NCBI GenBank assembly: GCA_014305015.1
Contig: JACRUB010000032.1
Location: 1-14,567 of the forward strand
Direction: 5' to 3'
Length of the DNA stretch: 14,567 nt
From: Vulcanimicrobiota bacterium
GTDB taxonomy: Bacteria > Vulcanimicrobiota > Vulcanimicrobiia > Vulcanimicrobiales > Vulcanimicrobiaceae
In this document: piece by piece, positions 8,301 to 14,567 of the stretch
How positions within the stretch are numbered: position 1 is the first letter of the stretch
Layout of the letters: every line of letters begins with the position of its first letter
The notes under the pieces: generated by a model
Told to the model about the DNA's origin: nothing
Database searches by the model: none
The model's input: the letters and a program-made list of their open reading frames with translations, nothing else
Position numbers and translations under genes: made by a program

Positions 8301-9357
8301 GCCATTGTGAAAACAGATATCTTGCATCGAAGGGACCGGGCGACGCCTCTGGATGAAACTGCACCGCAGCAATCGGAAGCGTGCGATGCCGGAAGCCCTC
8401 GTTGGTTCCATCGTTGAGGTTGATCATCGTTTCTTCCAGATCGGAGGGCAGCGATTTTGAGTCGACCGCATACCCATGATTGTGCGCGGTGACCATCACG
8501 TGATCGCCCAAGAGATCCTTCACCGGCTGGTTTCCGCCACGGTGGCCGTACGGCAGCTTGAAGGTGGTTGCCCCGCACGCCAGCGCCAACAGTTGATGTC
8601 CCAAACACACTCCGAACATCGGGCGCTTGCCGATGAGTCCTCGCAGCACCTCAACGGTCGCTGCCAAGTCGGTAGGATCACCCGGCCCGGGCGAAATGAT
8701 GACGGCTTGCGGATCGTGCGCAAGAATTTCGTCTTGGCTGACATTAAACGGAAGAACGCGGACCGTTGCGCCCGCCGCCTGGAGATCGCGAATGATCGCG
8801 CGCTTGACGCCGCAATCGAGCACCACCACGCGCGGGCCGCTTCCATCGCGCTCGCCATGCGATGATTTGGTGGCCACGCCAGCGACCAGTCCGCTGGTGT
8901 CGGCGATTCGCACAAAATCAGTGAGCCGGGCTGCGGCGTCTTCGAGCGCGTGCTCACCCACGGCAAGCGCGGCCCACAAGGTCCCGTGTTCGCGCAGCGC
9001 GATCGTAATGGAACGCGTATCTACTTCGGTCAGCGTCGGAATGTGCTGCTCGTTAAGCCAGTCGGGCAAGGCCGCGCGAGACGCATGGTGCGAGGGATGA
9101 ACGCAAATCCGCTTCATGATGGCACCGGCAACGCAGGCCCGCGAAAATTGTGCGACGTCGCCGGAGATGCCGTAATTTCCGATCATCGGATACGTAAACG
9201 TGAGAAGCTGACCAGCGTATGATGGATCGGTGAGCGCTTCCTCATAACCCGTCATGCCCGTATAGAAAACCGCTTCTCCTAACGCGAGACCTTCAACGCC
9301 TAAGCCGATTCCGTCGAACCGAGATCCGTCGGCAAGAAACAGCGCGGCGCGTTTCAT
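8278..9357 (-). CDS. carA: Carbamoyl-phosphate synthase small (glutaminase) subunit
   Basis: The 359-residue length is normal for CarA. The N-terminal CPSase small-chain domain includes FYTGMTGYEEALTDPSY (31-47). The class I glutamine amidotransferase domain follows, with ISPGPGDP at 221-228, the nucleophile Cys251 in GVCLGHQ, and the His335/Glu337 pair in FHPEASPGP, so the catalytic triad is intact. It releases ammonia from glutamine for the large subunit CarB, feeding pyrimidine and arginine synthesis. It follows pyrC with an ATGA overlap. Unusually, carB does not come next; the BatD-like gene starts within the carA tail. CarB must be encoded elsewhere if the pathway works. Confidence 0.97.
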   Translation of the reverse strand: MKRAALFLADGSRFDGIGLGVEGLALGEAVFYTGMTGYEEALTDPSYAGQLLTFTYPMIGNYGISGDVAQFSRACVAGAIMKRICVHPSHHASRAALPDWLNEQHIPTLTEVDTRSITIALREHGTLWAALAVGEHALEDAAARLTDFVRIADTSGLVAGVATKSSHGERDGSGPRVVVLDCGVKRAIIRDLQAAGATVRVLPFNVSQDEILAHDPQAVIISPGPGDPTDLAATVEVLRGLIGKRPMFGVCLGHQLLALACGATTFKLPYGHRGGNQPVKDLLGDHVMVTAHNHGYAVDSKSLPSDLEETMINLNDGTNEGFRHRTLPIAAVQFHPEASPGPFDARYLFSQWLAEVGLR

Positions 9358-10643
9358 GCGAGCGTATCCGCCGTTGCCAGGCTCCCGTTCGAAATGACGA
9401 GATGTCCGTCAATAATCGTGGCGATGGCTTTGCGCGGCAGCGTCCAGCCAGCAAATGGGGTGCTCTTGCCCTCGGAGTAAAATGCTTGCGGATCGACTTT
9501 CCATTGCCGGTCCGCGAACACCGTGATATCCGCGGGCGAACCGACCCGTAACGTGCCGCCCCGCACCCCGAGTATGCGCGCCGGATTGACCGACAATAAT
9601 TCAACGAAGCGGCGCAAGCTAAGATCGGGCACTGCAAGAGCGTAAGTGCCCAGTGCCACTTCAAGTCCGCTGAAACCAACGGCGGCATGCAGCATTCCAC
9701 CAGCTTTGTCAGCGAAGCTATGCGGGGCATGGTCGGTTGCAAAAACGTCGATCGTGCCGTCGCGGACCGCGGAGCGCAACGCGGCCGCATCGTCGCTACT
9801 TCGGAGCGGCGGATTCACTTTGGCCTCTGCGCCCAATCGAGCCACGGCTTCATCGTCGAGCAGTAGATGATGCGGCGTCACCTCGCAGGTCGCGTTTCCG
9901 CCGCGTGTACGAGACCACTGCACGAGTTCCACACCGCGCCGCGTGGAAAGATGCGCGATGTGCCACTTCTTTGCGGTGTCTTCGGCCAGCAGCAGATCGC
10001 GCGCCACGATGACGTCTTCGACGACGCCCCCCGCGGCCGGCAAGGATAGGGCTTGCGAAGTTTTGCCGGCGTGCATCACCGCCGAGCCTTTGAGTGCAGC
10101 GTCCTCGCAATGCGAAATGAAAGCTCCCGCTACGCCTGCGGCCGCTAAAGCCGCGTCGCGTAACACGGCCGCATTCATCACGGTCGCACCATCATCACTG
10201 AAGGCAACAGCGCCCGCCTTGTGTAGGGCACGGTAGTCAAGCAGATCTTTTCCCATGCGGCCTGCGGTAATCGCGGCGACGGGATACACGTGCGCGAAGG
10301 ATGCGGCGCGGGCCAAGCCCACGACGTTTTGAATTCGCTGCGGAGTGTCGAGCGCGGGTTTCGTGTTCGGCATGCACGCCACGGCCGTGAAGCCACCGGC
10401 CGCCGCCGCTGCGGTACCGCTTTGGATTGTTTCCTTTTCCTGTTCACCGGGCTCGCGCAAGTGCACGTGCATGTCGATGAATCCCGGTGCAACGCAGCAT
10501 CCGGTGGCATCGAACACGTCTTCCCCAGCGGAAGCGTGAAGATGCGGCCCTATCTCCGCAACGGTGCCGGCGTGTATGCGTACGTCCAAAAGGCTATCGA
10601 TGTCTTGAAGTGGATCTATCAGACGGCCGCCGGCAATCAGCAT
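9354..10643 (-). CDS. pyrC: Dihydroorotase
   Basis: The 429-residue protein belongs to the longer class I (PyrC/AllB-like) dihydroorotases. Metal and substrate residues are visible: His59 and His61 in DMHVHLREPG, Asp151 in FSDDG, His178 in ISHCED, His231 in HIAHLS and Asp304 in ATDHAPHS. It cyclises N-carbamoyl-aspartate to dihydroorotate, the step after PyrB. An active enzyme, rather than a dead PyrX-type partner, is expected because the ligand set is complete. The start ATG lies 12 bases after the pyrB stop with no strong Shine-Dalgarno; it ends in an ATGA overlap with carA. Its place between pyrB and carA excludes the related hydantoinase or allantoinase reading. Confidence 0.97.
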   Translation of the reverse strand: MLIAGGRLIDPLQDIDSLLDVRIHAGTVAEIGPHLHASAGEDVFDATGCCVAPGFIDMHVHLREPGEQEKETIQSGTAAAAAGGFTAVACMPNTKPALDTPQRIQNVVGLARAASFAHVYPVAAITAGRMGKDLLDYRALHKAGAVAFSDDGATVMNAAVLRDAALAAAGVAGAFISHCEDAALKGSAVMHAGKTSQALSLPAAGGVVEDVIVARDLLLAEDTAKKWHIAHLSTRRGVELVQWSRTRGGNATCEVTPHHLLLDDEAVARLGAEAKVNPPLRSSDDAAALRSAVRDGTIDVFATDHAPHSFADKAGGMLHAAVGFSGLEVALGTYALAVPDLSLRRFVELLSVNPARILGVRGGTLRVGSPADITVFADRQWKVDPQAFYSEGKSTPFAGWTLPRKAIATIIDGHLVISNGSLATADTLA

Positions 10644-10655
10644 TGAGGATACGCT

Positions 10656-11576
10656 TTATCGACTGCGGCGATTGCCGTTGACCAAAAAGTCGAGAAGGGC
10701 CATTCGCACGTACACGCCGTGACGCACTTGTTTGGCATAGCGCCAGCCTGCGTAGATCAACACGTCGTCGGCGAGTTCCATTCCACGGTTATATGGTCCG
10801 GGATGCAGGACGATGGTCTGTTCTTTTAGTTTCGCAAGCCGCTGGCCGTCGAGCCTGTAATCACGCACGTACTCCTCGTCTGAAATGCTCTGAGGGCCGT
10901 CGGAAAACCGCTCGCGCTGAATGCGCAGGAGAATGATGGCATCGGACTCGGGAAGCGCTTTGTCGAGGTCGCGCTCGATGCGCACGCCCTCGCCGGCGAA
11001 AGAGTCGGGTAAAAACCGCGGCGGTCCTACCAGCGTGATGTGTGCTCCGAGTCCTTTGAGTCCCTCGATATTGGAATGCGCCACCCGGCTGTGCACGATG
11101 TCTCCCACGATCGCGATGTTGCGGTCCTTAAGGCTGCCGAATTCCTCGCGCAATGTATAAATATCGAGCAGCGCTTGGGTGGGATGGGCGCGTGGGCCGT
11201 CGCCTGCGTTAATTACGTGCCCGTCGAACGCAAGGGCGAGACGGTCGGGAAAGCCGGGCTCGGAATGGCGTACGACGATGACGTTGACGCCCATAGCGGC
11301 TAGCGTTATTGCGCTATCCTCAATCGTTTCACCCTTGGCCAAACTCGTATCTCTGGGCGAGAGTGAAATCACGTCGGCGCCCAAACGCTTTTCGGCGAGT
11401 GTAAAAGACGTAATGGTGCGCGTGCTGTGCTCGAAGAAAAGATTGAGCACCGCGATGCCGCTTAACATGTCGCGCTTGGGAAGCTTTTTCTCGAACGCCG
11501 CTGTACGTTCGAAAATGTATTCGAGTTCGGGCCCGCTCAGGTCGTTTAGGTCGAGAAGACTACGCCTCGTCCGCAA
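10656..11576 (-). CDS. pyrB: Aspartate carbamoyltransferase catalytic subunit
   Basis: Counted from the chosen start, the 306-residue protein has the carbamoyl-phosphate loop FFEHSTRT at 47-54, the mobile-loop Lys81 in SLAKGETIED, and HPTQALLD at 131-138. Later come GDIVHSRVAHSN, HPGPYNRG and a typical C-terminus. It condenses aspartate with carbamoyl phosphate. The loop has His where E. coli has Ala and B. subtilis has Asn. No regulatory pyrI gene is adjacent. The frame is open to ATGs at 11603 and 11591. I prefer TTG at 11576 because GAGG (11589-11586) lies 9 bases upstream, the overlap with pyrR falls to 17 bases, and the N-terminus matches the usual length. If an ATG is used, 5 or 9 residues are added. 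Confidence 0.95.
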   Translation of the reverse strand: MRTRRSLLDLNDLSGPELEYIFERTAAFEKKLPKRDMLSGIAVLNLFFEHSTRTITSFTLAEKRLGADVISLSPRDTSLAKGETIEDSAITLAAMGVNVIVVRHSEPGFPDRLALAFDGHVINAGDGPRAHPTQALLDIYTLREEFGSLKDRNIAIVGDIVHSRVAHSNIEGLKGLGAHITLVGPPRFLPDSFAGEGVRIERDLDKALPESDAIILLRIQRERFSDGPQSISDEEYVRDYRLDGQRLAKLKEQTIVLHPGPYNRGMELADDVLIYAGWRYAKQVRHGVYVRMALLDFLVNGNRRSR

Positions 11577-12108
11577 TGACTGCGACCTCATCAGAAGGAG
11601 CATGCCTGCGGGAAACGTTCACTTCCACCCGTTCGCGGCGGCTGGTCGGCACGAAACGGCCGACATAATCCCCTTGAACCGGAATCTCGCGCAGTCCACG
11701 ATCGATCAGCACGCACAAGCGAATCGCGCATGGCCGTCCGAGATCGGTAACTGCATCCAAAGCCGAACGAACCGTCCGTCCGGTGTAGAGGACATCATCC
11801 ACGAGGACGACGGTTTTCCCGTTGATGTCGCTGGGGATCGACGATTCCGGCAGGTTGTGTGCGATGTCGTCATCGCGGTAGAGGTTGATATTCAAGAATC
11901 CCAATGCCGGCGCGCCGCCGGAAATGCTCGTGATCTTTTCCGCGATGCGATGCGCAAGCGTTTCTCCGCCGCGGCGCACGCCAATGATGTATAAGCCCTC
12001 TTGGGCGTCCTGCGGTTCCACGATTTGATGCGCCAAGCGCGCGATGACGCGCTCGATTTCATCAGCGCCCATCAGGAGGCGGCGCTCCAGTGCAACTCGT
12101 GAGCTCAT
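11560..12108 (-). CDS. pyrR: PyrR: bifunctional pyrimidine operon regulator / uracil phosphoribosyltransferase
   Basis: The 182-residue length and sequence fit PyrR. The PRPP-binding loop VVLVDDVLYTGRT is at 100-112, preceded by GVRRGGE at 43-49 and NLYRDD at 75-80. In Firmicutes and other groups, UMP/UTP-bound PyrR attaches to pyr leader RNA and promotes attenuation; the protein also makes UMP from uracil and PRPP. Here pyrR lies directly behind valS by an ATGA overlap, with GGAG just upstream, and its end overlaps pyrB. I found no PyrR-binding leader or terminator pair at either junction. It may act on a leader outside the window, on translation, or mainly as an enzyme. It ends in TAG. Confidence 0.95.
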   Translation of the reverse strand: MSSRVALERRLLMGADEIERVIARLAHQIVEPQDAQEGLYIIGVRRGGETLAHRIAEKITSISGGAPALGFLNINLYRDDDIAHNLPESSIPSDINGKTVVLVDDVLYTGRTVRSALDAVTDLGRPCAIRLCVLIDRGLREIPVQGDYVGRFVPTSRRERVEVNVSRRHAPSDEVAVIADEA

Positions 12109-14522
12109 GTGTCTCCAGTGTCGGCCAACGCGGCCGTAACGCGGGCCAACTCGTTGCGATAGTTTTGCAGTTTGTCGCGCTCCTTCGCAACGGTTTCGGC
12201 AGCGGCCTTGTTCACAAACCCCTGGTTCGACAGCTTCTTCTCGCTCCGCTCCACTTCCAGGACTAGCTCTTGTTGACGGCGCGTGTAACGCTCATGCAGT
12301 AGTTCCCGTGGCGCCTGCGCGTTGATACCGCCCAGCGCGTCGTCCAAGGTCTCGTACGAACCCGCCGCCTCGACGGTCGTTGCGTAGGTTAGAAGGCCGA
12401 GGAGACGGGTTACGTCGTGCGGGACGGCAGGTGGGACGTGCAAGGTGAGCCTCACCTTCGGCGCTACCTGGATCTCCGCGCGCAGGTTTCGGATTCGCTC
12501 GACGGTGCGTTGCATCGCCTGGAATTGCGCTGCCTCTTTTGCGAAAAACGGCACTTCAAGCGGATCGGGCCAGGAAGCGGTCATGATGGTTACGCCATCG
12601 TGCGGTAGCGCCAGCCACACTTCTTCCGTTATGAAGGGTTCGATGGGATGCAGCAAGCGCATAGCGCCGTTCAGCACGTACGACAGTACGGGTGCGCGCG
12701 TACCGGATGGCTCTTTGGTTGTTTCGAGATACCAATCGCAGAACTCATACCAGATAAACTTCCAGAGTGTTTCAGCCACGCTTCCGAAATCGTACGCGTT
12801 CAGACCTTGGCTGACCGTTTCGATCGTCGCGCGTAAGCGCGTCAGAATCCACTTGTCTTCCAGTGCGAGTTGCGAGTGCGGCGGTAAGGTAGCGGCGCGC
12901 GGCAAGCCTTCGGGCAGCGAGAGAATGTAACGCGTGGCGTTCCAGATCTTGTTGTTGAAGTTGCGTGATTCTTCGCAGCGCGACTCTTGAAAGCGAACTT
13001 CTTGACCTTCCAAACGCATTTGCCGCATCGTGCCCATGCGCAAGGCGTCGGCCCCGTACTTTTCGATCAATTCCAACGGATCGATGGAGTTTCCGAGCGA
13101 TTTGCTCATCTTGCGCCCTTGAGCATCGAATACGAGCGGCGCAATGAACACCTCGGGGAACGGCAACCTGCCCATAAATTTCAATCCCAGCATCACCATG
13201 CGCGCGACCCACAGGAAGATGATTTCCCATCCGGTGATCAGCACGGCGCTCGGATACCAATGTTCGAGCGCGGGTGTTTGTTGCGGCCAGCCCAGAATCG
13301 TAAAGGGCCATAATGCGCTTGAAAACCACGTGTCGAGCGTATCAGGATCGCGCCGCAGATCGTCGGTTGCGTACTGCGTGCGCGCTATACTGCGCGCTTC
13401 TTCTTCTGTTTCGGCAACGATCACTTGGTCCGTCGGCGTGTACCATACGGGCAATTGATGGCCCCACCACAATTGGCGCGAGATGTTCCAGTCGCGGATG
13501 TTCTCCAGCCACTGTTCGTACGTGCGTCCATAGCGTTCGGGAACGAAGCGCAGCTTTCCATCGCGATACGCTTGCAGGGCCGGCTCCGCAAGCGACTTCA
13601 TTTTACAAAACCATTGCAGCGACAGGAGAGGTTCGATGACTTCCCCCGTGCGTTCGCTGGTTGCGATGCTGTGGCGATACGGTGTTTCCGCTCGCAGCAG
13701 ATGGAGCCGTTTGAGGTCTGAGATCAGTTCGGCGCGCGCCGCAAAGCGATCCATTCCACCGAAGCGCCCTACGTCCACTTGCGAATTGGTGATGCGGCCG
13801 TCGAGCCCGATAACGGAAGGCTTTGGTAAATCGTGCCGCTCGCCGATTTCGTAGTCGGTTGCGTCGTGCGCGGGGGTTACTTTCACGGCGCCCGTGCCGA
13901 AGGACGAGTCAACGACTTGGTCGGCGATTATGGGAATGGTGCGCTTGAGCATCGGCGGCACGAGCACCGACTTTCCGATGAGATGCGCGTAGCGCTCGTC
14001 CTGCGGGTGGACTGCGATTGCAACGTCGGCTAGTATTGTTTCCGGGCGGGTGGTCGCAATTTCGATACCGTCGCCGGAGTCATCGGCGAACGGATACTTA
14101 ACGCGCCACAGAAACGTGTCGCGCTCCACGTGCTCGACTTCTGCGTCGGAAATGGTGGATTGCGCCTTGGGGTCCCAGTTCACGAGGCGCGTGCCGCGGT
14201 AAATCAGGCCTTCACGATGGAGCGTGACGAAAACTTTGGTTACGGCTTTTGAAAGCGCGGGTTCCATGGTGAAGTGGCTGCGCACCCAATCCGGTCCAAA
14301 ACCCAGCCGGCGGAATTGGCGAAAAATGGTAGCGCCCGTTTCTTGCGACCACTGCCACGCGACCTCAAGATACTTTTCGCGTCCCATCGATTCGCGCGAG
14401 GTGCCCTGTTCCGCCAACTGCTTAACCAGCACCGCTTCGGTGGCGATGGCGGCATGGTCGGTGCCCGGAAGCCAATTGGCATTCTCTCCAAGCATCCGAT
14501 GATAACGCACCAATGCGTCCAT
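12105..14522 (-). CDS. valS: Valyl-tRNA synthetase, lacking its extreme N-terminus
   Basis: The 805 readable residues cover most of ValRS. They include WLPGTDHA at 17-24, the CP1 editing domain with TTRPET at 157-162 and TPAHDATDYEIG at 216-227, and the signature KMSKS at 471-475. The anticodon-binding domain follows from about 545, and the C-terminal coiled-coil arm from about 735 onward is rich in Glu, Arg and Lys. The enzyme charges tRNA-Val and hydrolyses mischarged Thr-tRNA. The ATG at 14522 is not the native start: the HIGH motif lies upstream in the same frame, behind an in-frame TAG (14537-14535). No promoter is visible within the window. The body shows no other disruption. It ends in an ATGA overlap with pyrR. 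Confidence 0.95.
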   Translation of the reverse strand: MDALVRYHRMLGENANWLPGTDHAAIATEAVLVKQLAEQGTSRESMGREKYLEVAWQWSQETGATIFRQFRRLGFGPDWVRSHFTMEPALSKAVTKVFVTLHREGLIYRGTRLVNWDPKAQSTISDAEVEHVERDTFLWRVKYPFADDSGDGIEIATTRPETILADVAIAVHPQDERYAHLIGKSVLVPPMLKRTIPIIADQVVDSSFGTGAVKVTPAHDATDYEIGERHDLPKPSVIGLDGRITNSQVDVGRFGGMDRFAARAELISDLKRLHLLRAETPYRHSIATSERTGEVIEPLLSLQWFCKMKSLAEPALQAYRDGKLRFVPERYGRTYEQWLENIRDWNISRQLWWGHQLPVWYTPTDQVIVAETEEEARSIARTQYATDDLRRDPDTLDTWFSSALWPFTILGWPQQTPALEHWYPSAVLITGWEIIFLWVARMVMLGLKFMGRLPFPEVFIAPLVFDAQGRKMSKSLGNSIDPLELIEKYGADALRMGTMRQMRLEGQEVRFQESRCEESRNFNNKIWNATRYILSLPEGLPRAATLPPHSQLALEDKWILTRLRATIETVSQGLNAYDFGSVAETLWKFIWYEFCDWYLETTKEPSGTRAPVLSYVLNGAMRLLHPIEPFITEEVWLALPHDGVTIMTASWPDPLEVPFFAKEAAQFQAMQRTVERIRNLRAEIQVAPKVRLTLHVPPAVPHDVTRLLGLLTYATTVEAAGSYETLDDALGGINAQAPRELLHERYTRRQQELVLEVERSEKKLSNQGFVNKAAAETVAKERDKLQNYRNELARVTAALADTGDT

Positions 14523-14567
14523 CGGTCCGTAGGGCTAAGCATGCCCGATATGCGCTCGAGCCGTAAC
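14523..14567 (-). other. valS: 5' part of valS with HIGH motif and an in-frame TAG
   Basis: In the same frame as the ValRS body, the minus strand reads VTARAHIGHA, then TAG (14537-14535), then PYGP directly before MDALVRYHRM. The distance from HIGH to DALVRY is 7 codons, the same as in ordinary ValRS, so the frame is kept. Gly is normally found after VT, and PYGP is not usual. A neighbouring frame reads MLSPT, which also looks like ValRS sequence after HIGH. This mixture suggests sequence error at a contig end, though a real nonsense mutation is possible. Confidence 0.65.

Noticed and set aside
11179..11994. Plus-strand ORF of about 271 codons opposite pyrB and pyrR
   Set aside because: It is antisense to two genes with clear motifs and has no recognisable domain.
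14535..14537. Genome-wide recoding of TAG as a sense codon
   Set aside because: TAG ends the PdxH fusion exactly at its conserved C-terminus (RLSP) and also ends pyrR at a normal length, so it works as a stop here.

Overview
The window reads as part of a GC-rich bacterial chromosome with an outer membrane, judged from the barrel-like protein at the left end and the exported M16 peptidase. No phage, insertion-sequence, CRISPR or RNA genes were seen. A poorly sampled Gram-negative-like lineage such as Candidatus Eremiobacterota would fit, but this is a guess from overall feel and no marker settles it. Both end genes are cut by the window, so it may be a whole contig.

Layout. Positions 1-755 (+) hold the C-terminal part of a probable outer-membrane beta-barrel protein. 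Positions 756-883 separate two convergent genes and carry short imperfect repeats able to fold into hairpins. On the minus strand, 884-3559 is a two-domain M16 zinc peptidase with its own sigma70-like promoter and a TTG start. Everything from 3646 to the right edge is one dense minus-strand gene train. In transcription order it is valS, pyrR, pyrB, pyrC, carA, a BatD-like membrane protein, a MoxR AAA+ ATPase, a DUF58 protein, a BatA-like vWA membrane protein, and a Clp_N-PdxH fusion. Six of the nine junctions are exact 4-nt ATGA stop/start overlaps. The other three are a 12-nt gap and two longer overlaps, so strong translational coupling is likely.

Function. pyrB, pyrC and carA supply three early steps of de novo pyrimidine synthesis; carB is not next to carA. 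pyrR would sense UMP/UTP, but no room exists for a classical attenuator in front of it or pyrB. The BatD-like/MoxR/DUF58/vWA block is the standard module thought to act as a membrane-associated chaperone or maturation system. It is continuous with a gene making the B6 cofactor PLP.

The two items most worth attention are (1) the single ORF that joins a complete ClpA/ClpC-type N-terminal double repeat to a complete PNP/PMP oxidase, and (2) an in-frame TAG just after the HIGH signature of valyl-tRNA synthetase, very near the window edge, where sequence error is a strong alternative.
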